Shown here: positions 16,638 through 24,000 of the stretch, piece after piece
How positions within the stretch are numbered: the stretch's first letter is position 1
Layout: every line of letters begins with the position of its first letter
From: an uncultured Chloroflexota bacterium
GTDB taxonomy: Bacteria; Chloroflexota; Dehalococcoidia; Lucifugimonadales; CAJWER01
Assembly: GCA_913030785.1 (NCBI GenBank)
Contig: CAJWER010000001.1
Location: forward strand, 1-42,647
Length of the DNA stretch: 42,647 nt
Reading direction: 5' to 3'
Made by a program: the position numbers and the translations under genes
Notes under the pieces: model-generated
The model's input: only the letters and a program-made list of their open reading frames with translations
The model's database searches: none
Told to the model about the DNA's origin: nothing

Positions 16638-17180
16638 TCAGTTTATTTGCTCGACGACTGTGCGGCGCATACCCTGGAGCTTGGTCCGCAGACTTCCATC
16701 GATGACGCGGTCTCCCACACGGGCGACCAGGCCTCCGAGGATGTTCGGATCTACGCCTGTGGACAGGCGAACGTCCTTGTCAACCAGTTTGACCAGGACC
16801 GCATTGATGGCGGCTTCCTGGTCCTGGTCCAGCGGCGTGGCTGATATGACCTCTGCACGCTCGATGCCATTGTGGCTGTCGACGAGGGTCTCGAAGGTCT
16901 CGATGATTCCTGGAACCAGGTTCGCGAGGTTCCTGGTTGCCAGAAGCGCCAGCAGGTTGGCCGCGAGCGGGTCGACGGCGTCGCCAAGAACTGTCTCGAC
17001 CGTCTCGATCTTGATCGCTGCTGGAACCTGCGGAGAGTCGAGCAACCCTGCCAATCCTTTGTTTTCGAGGGCGGTGGCGACGGTGCGCAGGTTATCTGAC
17101 CAGGCGTCGAGCTGGCCCGATTCGGTTGCGATCTGGAAGACCGCCTGAGCGTATCGTCTTGGTGAAGCGGCCCTTGGCAT
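16638..17180 (-). CDS. atpH: ATP synthase F1 subunit delta
   Basis: A 180-residue peripheral-stalk (OSCP-type) subunit linking the b-dimer to the top of F1. The N-terminal six-helix domain begins ASPRRYAQAVFQIA. The conserved C-terminal part KDVRLSTGVDPNILGGLVAR, GDRVIDGSLRTKL is intact. Confidence 0.94.
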   Translation of the reverse strand: MPRAASPRRYAQAVFQIATESGQLDAWSDNLRTVATALENKGLAGLLDSPQVPAAIKIETVETVLGDAVDPLAANLLALLATRNLANLVPGIIETFETLVDSHNGIERAEVISATPLDQDQEAAINAVLVKLVDKDVRLSTGVDPNILGGLVARVGDRVIDGSLRTKLQGMRRTVVEQIN

Positions 17181-17219
17181 GTTTTGCTCCGATGTCGCGG
17201 CGTGGTGACAGGCGTGAGC

Positions 17220-17720
17220 CTACTTGCCGGAGATCTTGGAGCCCTCCTCAAGAACCTGCTCTATTAGCTCTCGGTGTGAATCACCGTCGAGGGAGCGGTG
17301 TATCACTTTCTCCGCGGCGGTGATGGCTAGGCCGGCGAATTCGCTGCGGAGTTCCTCAATGGCGGAATCGCGTTCCCGTTGTATGCTGGCCTCGGCCCGC
17401 TCTCGCTCTGCGGCGATTTCGGCTCGGGCCTTACCCAGTTCCTCTTCGCGGAAGCGGTCGGCAACCTCACGGGCCTGGACGATCATCGCCTGGCTCTCGG
17501 CGCGTGCCTCGGTGAACTGTGCCTCGACGGCCTCTGAAGACCGCGCGGCATCGTCTCGAGCCCTCTCGGCGGTCTCCAGACTCTCTTTTATCTTTTCCGC
17601 ACGCTGGTCGAGCATGCGCAGGATCGGTTTGTAGAGCACGGCGTAGAGCAGCACAAATAGTAGTGTGAAGCTCACGAGCTGTGTCAACAGGCCGGATAGG
17701 TTTATTCCAAGTGCATCCAT
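17220..17720 (-). CDS. atpF: ATP synthase F0 subunit b
   Basis: About 166 residues from ATG 17720, where MDALGINLSGLL begins; an in-frame ATG at 17774 would add 18 unrelated residues. One N-terminal membrane helix (LLTQLVSFTLLFVLLYAVLY) is followed by a long charged coiled-coil rich in Arg/Glu/Ala that forms the stator stalk. The C-terminus (AITAAEKVIHRSLDGDSHRE) contacts delta. Confidence 0.93.
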   Translation of the reverse strand: MDALGINLSGLLTQLVSFTLLFVLLYAVLYKPILRMLDQRAEKIKESLETAERARDDAARSSEAVEAQFTEARAESQAMIVQAREVADRFREEELGKARAEIAAERERAEASIQRERDSAIEELRSEFAGLAITAAEKVIHRSLDGDSHRELIEQVLEEGSKISGK

Positions 17721-17852
17721 AATCTTGCTCTCAGCCTCAGCGGCGCCCCTGTCCCAATGGAGAACTGGAGGCACAACCAGGCAACTCCGGCAATGGCCAG
17801 CGCGCCGGCCGCTCAGGCCACGCCTACGTCGTAAGCCGATTGGCCGTCGCTG

Positions 17853-18080
17853 CTAGACGAACTTTATGATTACTGCGACGACCAGGGCGTAGATGGCGAT
17901 TGCCTCTGCGAATGCGATGGCCAGGATCATGTTCTGCTGGATTGGGCCGGCTGCCTCCGGGTTTCGGCCGATGGACTCCATTGCCTTGGCGGCCAGGATC
18001 CCGATTCCGAGGCCTGGACCTAGAGAGCCCAAGCCAATTGCGAGTCCGGCTCCAATGTCGGCGATATTTCCTTCTATCAT
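17853..18080 (-). CDS. atpE: ATP synthase F0 subunit c
   Basis: A 75-residue two-helix proteolipid of the rotor ring. Helix 1 has the packed glycines GLGSLGPGLGIG. The polar loop is GRNPEA. Helix 2 carries the carboxylate in IAFAEAIAIY. By eye the positions used for Na+ ligation in Na+-type rings (Gln in helix 1 and Ser/Thr after the helix-2 Glu) are Ile and Ala, which argues for proton coupling. Confidence 0.96.
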   Translation of the reverse strand: MIEGNIADIGAGLAIGLGSLGPGLGIGILAAKAMESIGRNPEAAGPIQQNMILAIAFAEAIAIYALVVAVIIKFV

Positions 18081-18149
18081 CCCTTACTCCTTAGACTCTT
18101 CTAATTTCGATTTGGGGCTGGGGCCCACCGATTCTATCACTTGCTCACA

Positions 18150-18258
18150 GATTCGCGGGAGACCTCTCCCGAAGCACAGGGTAATGGTAGGAGCGTGAGG
18201 GAAACCCTCTTGTTATCGGCAGACGGGCTGCGACCCTCTGCTCTCCCTTTACTCAGAC
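18150..18258 (+). repeat. Hairpins and partial family 1 repeat between atpB and atpE
   Basis: In the 275-base gap between atpB and atpE, the stem GGGAGACCTCTCCC (about 18157-18170) is followed by GTGAGGGAAACCCTC and GACCCTCTGCTCTCCC. I see no gene in the gap. Confidence 0.6.
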
Positions 18259-18355
18259 CCTGCTATGGACCTATATGTAGTGTGTGACTCCCTATCGACA
18301 GTGCTCGGGACGCACCGAGTCTATTCCCCTTGCAATCCCCTTTGGCGGCAGGCCG

Positions 18356-19417
18356 TCAATGGTCCTCTGATCCGTGGGATATGGAGGCCGATGCGGCGAA
18401 TACGAGGGTCAGCATCGAGAATATAAACGCTTGAATCAGGCCGACAAACAGCTCGAGACCGAGGAACGGCACTAAGCCGACGAGCGGTATCAGGAACGCC
18501 ATCGCGATGAGCAGAACCTCGCCCGCGAAGATATTGCCGAATAGGCGGAAGGTGAAGCTGATGACTCGGGCAGCCTCGCCAATGGCTTCGAGGACACCGA
18601 CGAAGACGCCTATCGGTCCCTCCTTGAAGTTCAGAAATTTGCCAACATGTCCGAATACGCCAAGGCTGCGCAGCCCCCAGAAGTGGACCATGAACATCGC
18701 GATGATCGCCATAGAAAGCGGGGTATTGATATCGGTGTTGGCGCTCCTGAAGAAGGGGATCAGGATCCCGGCCCGCTTCCCGTCGTCGACCCCGTGCTCT
18801 TCGAACTCCTCAAGGGTCACAGTGTTGTCGATGGAGCCCAGTGACAGCAGAGCCAACCCGCCGTCGCCGTCGAATACCTGCAAATTGACGGAGCCGAGGT
18901 CTAGGTCGTGAGGGTCGTCGAGGGCAGCCTCCTTGTGATGCTTGACCTCTTCGGGAGACTCGACCCATCCGATCGTTCCGACGCCCGGGAGGATGCCCAG
19001 CCAGTTGGAGGTGACTATGAACAGGAATATGGTGGTGGCCAGGGGGAAGAATCGGCGGGCGTTCTTGGGCCCTGCCACGCTTTCGGCCAAGCTGAGGAAG
19101 AACTCGATGATGATTTCGAGGAATCCCTGCAGTCTGGACGGGATCTCAGTCGCTCGGCGTGTGCCAAGGAAGGAGATGAGGCCGAGGATGACGATGGCTA
19201 TCCAGGTGTTGACCATCGTGTTGGTGATCTTGAAGTCGCCGATGATGGGGTCGGGGCCTATGGGCTCAGCCTTGAGCTCGATTGGGGCAAGGGGAGCGCC
19301 GAGGAAGCCGCCGCCAAACTGGTTGCCCAGTGCGCCGCCTGCGAGGCCGAGTATGAATAGGATACCTACCGCGATTACGGCGGTGAGCATCTTGGGGTTA
19401 CCGAGGAGGCTTGACAC
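18356..19417 (-). CDS. atpB: ATP synthase F0 subunit a with extended loop
   Basis: A 353-residue stator channel subunit, long compared with the ~271 residues of E. coli. The essential arginine is Arg291 in FTFRLFGNIFAGE. Other conserved parts are FFLSLAES, the TSNWLGILPG turn and FIFSMLTLVF. Residues ~152-218, between SNWLGILPGVGTIGW and PFFRSANTDINT, form a mostly hydrophilic, acidic insertion with a His pair (EEVKHHKEAALDDPHD), probably on the outer face. Translation starts at GTG 19417; TAG of atpZ overlaps it by one base (TAGTG), so the two are likely translationally coupled. Confidence 0.94.
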   Translation of the reverse strand: MSSLLGNPKMLTAVIAVGILFILGLAGGALGNQFGGGFLGAPLAPIELKAEPIGPDPIIGDFKITNTMVNTWIAIVILGLISFLGTRRATEIPSRLQGFLEIIIEFFLSLAESVAGPKNARRFFPLATTIFLFIVTSNWLGILPGVGTIGWVESPEEVKHHKEAALDDPHDLDLGSVNLQVFDGDGGLALLSLGSIDNTVTLEEFEEHGVDDGKRAGILIPFFRSANTDINTPLSMAIIAMFMVHFWGLRSLGVFGHVGKFLNFKEGPIGVFVGVLEAIGEAARVISFTFRLFGNIFAGEVLLIAMAFLIPLVGLVPFLGLELFVGLIQAFIFSMLTLVFAASASISHGSEDH

Positions 19418-19644
19418 TATTGTTTACTTTGGTCCTCGGGATCAGGTCCCTCGGATACGACGGCCATTAACATTCGATACATTCCGATTCCCGCTATGAT
19501 CAAACCCGCACCGAGGCCCAGTAATGTGAGCATTGGCTTTGAGCCTAGACGGCCGTCGAGCCAGATTCCACCGAACCCGCCTCCCAGGAGGCAGAGCGCG
19601 ACGTACCATCCAATGCCTGTAATTCGTAGTACGGTCCTCATCAA
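19417..19644 (-). CDS. atpZ: AtpZ/AtpI-family F0 assembly protein
   Basis: A 75-residue protein with two membrane helices. WYVALCLLGGGFGGIWLDGRLGSKPML and GLGAGLIIAGIGMYRML match the ATPase_gene1 family that precedes atpB in many operons and aids c-ring assembly or Mg2+ supply. It heads the operon, 37 bases after the end of the promoter-operator region, and overlaps the atpB start by one base. Confidence 0.85.
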   Translation of the reverse strand: MMRTVLRITGIGWYVALCLLGGGFGGIWLDGRLGSKPMLTLLGLGAGLIIAGIGMYRMLMAVVSEGPDPEDQSKQ

Positions 19645-19674
19645 ATGTGCCCCTGGAAGGGTTCTCGACGAGGT

Positions 19675-19692
19675 TTGTGGATTGTATCACAA
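19675..19692. promoter_or_regulatory. Rex-operator-like site over the atp promoter -10
   Basis: Plus strand TTGTGGATTGTATCACAA: outer half-sites TTGTGG/TCACAA, one mismatch from a perfect inverted repeat and close to the Rex consensus. It fully covers the -10 of the atp operon promoter, so a bound repressor would block transcription. A CRP/FNR-type protein could also recognise the TGTGA..CACA pattern. Confidence 0.6.
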
Positions 19693-19710
19693 TCGTTTTC
19701 GGAGGGTCAA
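19681..19710 (-). promoter_or_regulatory. Sigma70 promoter of the atp operon
   Basis: Minus strand: TTGACC (19705-19710), 18 bases, TACAAT (19681-19686). It lies about 40 bases upstream of atpZ. Confidence 0.7.
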
Positions 19711-19773
19711 TCTCAATCAAGAGGCGCGCCGGGCATCGCGAGCGCGCCTCTTCTTCAGGACTGGGAAATGTGG

Positions 19774-20370
19774 CTAGGTGGTACCCTCGGGCGAGCTGGC
19801 TTCCGAAGATGGCGGAATCTCTCCCTTGCCAAGGTCGTCCAGGTTAAGGGTCTCGATAAAGTCGGTGAATGCGGAGAGGCTCTTGAGCTCCTCCTCTTTC
19901 ACGGGCTCCGCGGCGTCCTCGCCGACCTCGGTCTGGACCGGCCTGCCCTCTTCGTCCATTTCGACTCCGGCCTTTTCGATGACATCGTCGTGGGCGAATA
20001 TGGGCGCGTCGGTTCTGACTGCAAGGGCTATAGCATCGCTGGGCCGGGAGTCGACCTCCAACTCGGTGTCGTTGACTTGCAGAATAATCTTCGCGTAGAA
20101 CGTGTCGTTGTTGAGACCGGACACCAAGATGCGTTTTACTTCAGCACCCATGGTCGAGATTACCGTTTTGAGCAGGTCGTGGGTAAGGGGTCGCGGCGCA
20201 GCGACGTCTTGCAGCTTGAAGGCGATGGCGTCCGCTTCGGTGGGGCCGATCCATATCGGTAGGTAGCGGTTGGACTCCTTGACTCGCAGGATAACTACCC
20301 TTTGCTGGTAGTTAACGATGCTGACCCGGATGCTGTCGATAACCATCTCTCGCATCGCGTCTTCCGGCAT
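19774..20370 (-). CDS. Bifunctional nuclease family protein (DUF151)
   Basis: About 198 residues. ATG 20370 follows AGGAGG with ideal spacing; the frame continues 14 codons upstream without need. The core (residues ~10-135) carries VILRVKESNRYLPIWIGPTEADAIAF, the KRILVSGLNNDTFYAKI strand and the EVDSRPSDAIALAVRTDAPIF motif diagnostic of DUF151. Plant BBD1 of this family shows DNase/RNase activity; the bacterial role is not settled. The C-terminal ~60 residues are a highly acidic, low-complexity tail. It lies 64 bases upstream of the atp promoter region and is convergent with nothing. Confidence 0.88.
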   Translation of the reverse strand: MPEDAMREMVIDSIRVSIVNYQQRVVILRVKESNRYLPIWIGPTEADAIAFKLQDVAAPRPLTHDLLKTVISTMGAEVKRILVSGLNNDTFYAKIILQVNDTELEVDSRPSDAIALAVRTDAPIFAHDDVIEKAGVEMDEEGRPVQTEVGEDAAEPVKEEELKSLSAFTDFIETLNLDDLGKGEIPPSSEASSPEGTT

Positions 20371-20471
20371 GGAATTCCTCCTAGCTAACCAGTCGGTCCA
20401 TTGTAAGACCACCGATTTGGCATGTCAATTTGGAGAGGGGGTTATTTACGCCCATGCAAATGAGGCGAGGA

Positions 20472-20669
20472 CTACGGCGTTTGGCTCTTGGGCACCACGC
20501 TCCGGGTCCTTTTGGAGAGGTCGGACCTGGAGAGCATTACGGTACGTTCGCAGGTTAGGCATCGGACGCGAATATCGGCCCCGAGCCGCGTCACTTCCCA
20601 GTCGAAACCACCGCAGGGGTGCGGCTTTCGGAGGCGGACTACATCGCCTAGGTGGAGGTCGGTCGCCAC
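20472..20669 (-). CDS. DUF951 small protein
   Basis: A 65-residue protein of the DUF951 family: DLHLGDVVRLRKPHPCGGFD, WEVTRLGADIRVRCLTCERT and VMLSR. Cys19 of the HPCG and the CLTC pair could bind metal. It starts at GTG 20669 and overlaps the end of pyrF by 22 bases, so it is probably translated from the same mRNA. The frame continues much further upstream, but that part is antisense-like, low-complexity Arg/Pro sequence opposite pyrF coding and is not part of this protein. Function unknown; the family is common in Firmicutes and Chloroflexota. Confidence 0.85.
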   Translation of the reverse strand: MATDLHLGDVVRLRKPHPCGGFDWEVTRLGADIRVRCLTCERTVMLSRSDLSKRTRSVVPKSQTP

Positions 20670-21493
20670 GGCTTGCCCGCTTCGTCCAATATCCCGTTCA
20701 CAAGTTGGCGCAGGTCGTCGGCGGCGGCGCGTGCGGCGCGCTCGAAGGAGGCCGGTTCTTTGGAGGCGTAGGTGATGCCTCGGGAACTGGAGACGATCAG
20801 GTTTCGTCCAGCCTGGTCTATGCCGGCGAGGACTGACGCTCGCAATTGGCCCTCCTGTGCACCAACTCCGGGCAGCAGGATGGGCATGTCCGGGGCTATC
20901 TCTCGGACGCGGGCGAGATCTTCGGGGTATGTGGCGCCGACGACGAGGCCGATGTTGTCGTTGCGGTCCCAGCGAACGGCGCTCTCGGCGACGTGCTCGA
21001 ACAGCCGCTTGCGTTTGCCGCCGAGGGCCTGGTCTTGAAGCTCCCGGGCGCCTTCGTTGGACGACCGGCACCAGATGATGATGCCTCTGTCGGCATAGTC
21101 GATGAATGGGCCGAGGGCTTCAACGCCGGCGTAGCCGTTGAAGGTGGCCGCGTCAAAGCCCCAGGTATCGAACAGGGCTTTGGCGTACTGGGTGTTGGAG
21201 GAGCCGATGTCGCCGCGTTTGCCGTCGCCGAGGACGACAACGTCGGGGGCCTGGTAGCGGATGTAGGCGACGGTTGCTTCAAGGGCAATAATACCGGCGC
21301 TGCCTTGCGCCTCGTAAAAGGCCATGTTTGGTTTAAAGGCGCACACCAGGTCTTTTGTGGCGTCGACGATGGCGCGGTTGAAGTCCAAAATGTCGGGGAT
21401 CGCCATAAGTTTTGGGTCGGGGTCCAATCCGACGCAGAGCAGGCTTTGGGCGGCCTGCGATGCTTTTTCTAGTTTCTGGCGAAAACCGGTCAC
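20648..21493 (-). CDS. pyrF: Orotidine 5'-phosphate decarboxylase, type 2
   Basis: About 281 residues; converts OMP to UMP in pyrimidine synthesis. GTG 21493 follows GGAGATCAC; the 16 codons upstream in this frame are repeat-derived and rejected. It has LLCVGLDPDP at the N-terminus, NMAFYEAQGSAGI, the catalytic DGKRGDIGSSN (Asp/Lys/Asp), ATFNGYAG and LLPGVGAQEG. The length and the SLLCVGLDPDP start are those of the subfamily-2 enzyme. Confidence 0.94.
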   Translation of the reverse strand: MTGFRQKLEKASQAAQSLLCVGLDPDPKLMAIPDILDFNRAIVDATKDLVCAFKPNMAFYEAQGSAGIIALEATVAYIRYQAPDVVVLGDGKRGDIGSSNTQYAKALFDTWGFDAATFNGYAGVEALGPFIDYADRGIIIWCRSSNEGARELQDQALGGKRKRLFEHVAESAVRWDRNDNIGLVVGATYPEDLARVREIAPDMPILLPGVGAQEGQLRASVLAGIDQAGRNLIVSSSRGITYASKEPASFERAARAAADDLRQLVNGILDEAGKPWRPTST

Positions 21494-21499
21494 GTGATC

Positions 21500-21547
21500 T
21501 CCTTCGGAACCAGAGGGGTACGACCCCTCTGGACTCCCCATCTGGGG
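21500..21547 (+). repeat. Dispersed two-hairpin repeat, family 1 (right half)
   Basis: CCAGAGGGGTACGACCCCTCTGG is a perfect stem, followed by ACTCCCCATCTGGGGG, directly upstream of pyrF. Confidence 0.8.
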
Positions 21548-21643
21548 GCGAGGTGGGACATTTGAAGTGTACGTGGAGATGGGGCGATGGGCAAGTTTGT
21601 GTGGCGGATGCGGCTGGTGCTAGCATCGGCCTTGAGGTGATTT

Positions 21644-22345
21644 GTGAAGCTGCATCCTGACCTTGTAGAAGGCAGGTTTGTTGAGAGGGTGAACCGGTTC
21701 GTTGTCAGGGTGGACCTGGACGGACGGGATGTTCTGGCTCATCTGCCCAACACAGGGAGGATGACGGAACTGCTGGTGCCTGGCGCTATTGTTTATGCCA
21801 CGCCAGTACCGGACCGTCCGGGACGCAAGACCGCTTATGACCTGACGCTGGTGGAGTACGCAAATATGCTGGTATCGGTGGACAGCCGTATGCCCACGGC
21901 GGTGTTTCGGGAGGCGGTGGATGACGGGGCGCTGGCCGGTTTCGAGGGGTACAAGGTGGACAGGGCCGAGGTTCCTCTCGGCGACAGCCGTATTGATTTG
22001 CTTCTGCGTGGGGGCGAGGGAATGTGTTACGTGGAGACCAAGTTGGTGAACCTGGTCGTGGATGGTCGGGCGCTGTTCCCGGACGCTCCCACGGAGCGGG
22101 GTCGCCGTCATCTGGGAGAGTTGGCTGCAGCTGTGGCGTCGGGACACCGCGCTTGCGCCGTGTTCGTTGTTCAGCGAAGCGACGCTGTTGAGATGATGCC
22201 GCACCGGGAGGCCGACGAGTTGTTCGGGGAGGCGCTGGACCGCGCTGTCGCTTCGGGTGTGGAGGCGAGGGCCTACAGGTGCCGGGTGACTCTCCAAGAG
22301 ATCAGGATTGAGGGGAGCATTCCGGTCAGGATGGGATTGGTTTGA
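21644..22345 (+). CDS. sfsA: SfsA family protein
   Basis: A 233-residue SfsA homologue (sugar fermentation stimulation protein; nuclease-like fold, DNA-binding reported in E. coli). GTG 21644 follows GAGGTGA. Motifs: VEGRFVERVNRFVVRV, the HLPNTGRM turn, GRKTAYDLTLVE, the acidic active-site-like DSRIDLLL and CYVETKLVNLV (a PD-(D/E)xK arrangement), and TERGRRHL. Its TGA overlaps the ATG of the next gene by one base. Confidence 0.92.
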   Translation: MKLHPDLVEGRFVERVNRFVVRVDLDGRDVLAHLPNTGRMTELLVPGAIVYATPVPDRPGRKTAYDLTLVEYANMLVSVDSRMPTAVFREAVDDGALAGFEGYKVDRAEVPLGDSRIDLLLRGGEGMCYVETKLVNLVVDGRALFPDAPTERGRRHLGELAAAVASGHRACAVFVVQRSDAVEMMPHREADELFGEALDRAVASGVEARAYRCRVTLQEIRIEGSIPVRMGLV

Positions 22346-23037
22346 TGGCCAAAGGAACTGCGTCGCTTGGGGAGGTCTACGAGCTGATGCTGGGACGGTA
22401 CGGTCCGCAGCATTGGTGGCCGGCGGACTCGTGGTTCGAGATGATGGTCGGAGCGGTGCTCACCCAGTCTGCTGCCTGGACCAACGTTGAGAAGGCCATT
22501 GGCAACCTGAAGTCGGTCGGCAAGCTCTCTCCCGAGGCTATTCGAACTACGCCGCAGGACGAGCTGGCGGCGCTGGTGTACCCTTCGGGCTACTACAACG
22601 CCAAGGCCCGGAAGCTGAAGGCGCTGGCCGAGTATCTTGGGACAACTTGGGAGGACGATATCGATGCGATGGCGGGTGCGGACCTGGCTCCACTGCGGGT
22701 GGAATTGCTTGCGGTGCACGGTGTTGGGGAGGAGACGGTGGACGATATCCTGCTGTACGCCCTGGACAAGCCGGTGTTTGTGATTGACGCGTACACTCGA
22801 CGCCTCGTCGATCGCCTGGGTCTCGCGCCTGGGGAGGACCGGTATTCCGCGTACCAGGCGTTGTTCATCGAGCGGCTGGAGCCCGACGCGGAGGTGTACG
22901 GAGAGTACCACGCGTTGATCGTCCGGCATGCCAAGGAGGCATGCCGGAAGACTGCGCCGCTATGTAACGGCTGTGTGCTGCGGGAGGTGTGTGCGACGGG
23001 TCGAGGAGGGGAATTTGCGCCGGGGCGGACTTCGTAA
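22345..23037 (+). CDS. Endonuclease III-related DNA glycosylase with [4Fe-4S] cluster
   Basis: About 230 residues, of the HhH-GPD superfamily (COG2231, MagIII/Nth-related). The helix-hairpin-helix is LLAVHGVGEETVDDILLYAL and the catalytic Asp is in FVIDAYTRR. The Lys used by bifunctional Nth is not evident: that position reads GEETVDD, so it is probably a monofunctional base-excision glycosylase like MagIII. The C-terminal cluster Cys-X6-Cys-X2-Cys-X5-Cys (ACRKTAPLCNGCVLREVC) is intact. It is translationally coupled to sfsA (TGATG overlap). Confidence 0.9.
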   Translation: MAKGTASLGEVYELMLGRYGPQHWWPADSWFEMMVGAVLTQSAAWTNVEKAIGNLKSVGKLSPEAIRTTPQDELAALVYPSGYYNAKARKLKALAEYLGTTWEDDIDAMAGADLAPLRVELLAVHGVGEETVDDILLYALDKPVFVIDAYTRRLVDRLGLAPGEDRYSAYQALFIERLEPDAEVYGEYHALIVRHAKEACRKTAPLCNGCVLREVCATGRGGEFAPGRTS

Positions 23038-23080
23038 CGGAAGCCGTAACGGTGTTGGGAAGCTGCCCTTCTAGGATTGA

Positions 23081-23098
23081 TTGTGACAAAGTTCACAA
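23081..23098. promoter_or_regulatory. Perfect Rex/CRP-type operator
   Basis: TTGTGACAAAGTTCACAA has perfect inverted half-sites TTGTGA/TCACAA separated by six bases. It fits the Rex consensus and equally the CRP half-site spacing TGTGA-N6-TCACA. It lies just upstream of the cupredoxin-domain gene. Confidence 0.65.
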
Positions 23099-23112
23099 GA
23101 ATTCCTGGGAGG

Positions 23113-23853
23113 GTGATCACGACTGCAGAACTTGCGACGGTTGGAGGGTGGCAGGGGCTGCCGTTCTACACACAGATGTCGATTGCGGGGCTGCTGGTGT
23201 ATGCAGCGCTGTTCGAGGGGCTTGGGGTGCTTATTTGGTCGCTGGGCGAGCCGTTTCTGGTGATATTCGCCAGTATCCTGGTGGTGCCTACGCTGGTGGC
23301 GGTGGTGCTGGACAGGCGGTACGGGAAGTGGGCGGTACTTGGTGCGGGAATATGGGCGACGGCCAGCATGCTGGTGCACTCTTATAACATCGTTTCGGCA
23401 CTTAGCCATGTCGACAGCTTCTTTGATTTTGGGATTGCACTGCCAATAACTCTTTCGATCATCGTGGCGGCCGTGGCTGGCTACGTGGCGTTCGGGCAAC
23501 ATCGCAAGGGCAATGCCCGAGTGACAGCGAGCAAAAACGAGTCGACCGCACTGACCTTGGTTGTAGTTGTAACAGTGGCACTGATGTCGGTGTCCGGGGT
23601 AATGCACCTTACAGGGCGGGAGTCCGCGTCTGCCGCAGACATGGCTGGGGCGACGCTGGTGAGCATGAAGAACGCGGAGTTTGAGCCGGTCAACATGCAG
23701 GTCGCTTCCGGGGATGCGCGGCTCGTAGTGAAGAATGGCGACCTCGGCGTCCATACGTTCACGATCGATGAGTTGGAGGTGGACGTGACTGTACTCGGCG
23801 GCAGCGAGAAGCTGGTCACACTGCCGTCGTCAGCGAAGGGCACATACGAGTAA
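23113..23853 (+). CDS. Membrane protein with C-terminal cupredoxin domain, truncated by in-frame TAA
   Basis: Four hydrophobic segments in the N-terminal ~130 residues (SIAGLLVYAALFEGLGVLIW, LVIFASILVVPTLVAVVL, AVLGAGIWATASMLV, FGIALPITLSIIVAAVAGYV) are followed by a fifth segment and a cupredoxin-like beta domain. The first copper histidine is present (NGDLGVHTFTID). The open frame then stops at TAA 23851-23853, just before the loop with the other ligands (next entry). The start is uncertain: GTG 23113 overlaps its own GGGAGG, ATG 23176 is the first ATG, and a TTG at 23077 would place the operator inside the gene. A perfect Rex-type site sits upstream. Probable role: copper electron-transfer or redox protein facing outside; inferred. 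Confidence 0.7.
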   Translation: MITTAELATVGGWQGLPFYTQMSIAGLLVYAALFEGLGVLIWSLGEPFLVIFASILVVPTLVAVVLDRRYGKWAVLGAGIWATASMLVHSYNIVSALSHVDSFFDFGIALPITLSIIVAAVAGYVAFGQHRKGNARVTASKNESTALTLVVVVTVALMSVSGVMHLTGRESASAADMAGATLVSMKNAEFEPVNMQVASGDARLVVKNGDLGVHTFTIDELEVDVTVLGGSEKLVTLPSSAKGTYE

Positions 23854-23907
23854 GTCTGCACGATTCCGGGTCATGAGAGCATGACGGGGACGCTGGTGGT
23901 GCAGTAG
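23854..23907 (+). pseudogene. Cut-off copper-ligand end of the cupredoxin gene
   Basis: The same frame resumes directly after the TAA: VCTIPGHESMTGTLVVQ and then TAG at 23905. Cys, His and Met are spaced as in the type-1 copper loop (C-x4-H-x2-M) and precede the usual GTLVV strand. So the TAA replaces a single residue in an otherwise complete domain, where Tyr or Phe is normal; TAC or TAT to TAA is one base change. Confidence 0.75.
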
Positions 23908-23913
23908 GGATTT

Positions 23914-23943
23914 CCAATGTGGCCGCCCAGTGGCTACATTGGA
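23914..23943 (+). terminator. Stem-loop downstream of the cupredoxin gene
   Basis: CCAATGTGGCC / GGCTACATTGG, 11-base arms with one mismatch, around GCCCAGT. There is no T-run, so it may be a weak terminator or an mRNA-stabilising hairpin between convergent genes. Confidence 0.5.
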
Positions 23944-24000
23944 CCCGGGCTTTCACCCTCATCTCAGTCCTCTCCCTCAGGAAGAGGAAGGGGACGGAGC

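Noticed and set aside
20670..21071. N-terminal extension of the DUF951 frame
   Set aside because: This part lies inside pyrF in another frame and is Arg/Pro-rich without any recognisable domain.
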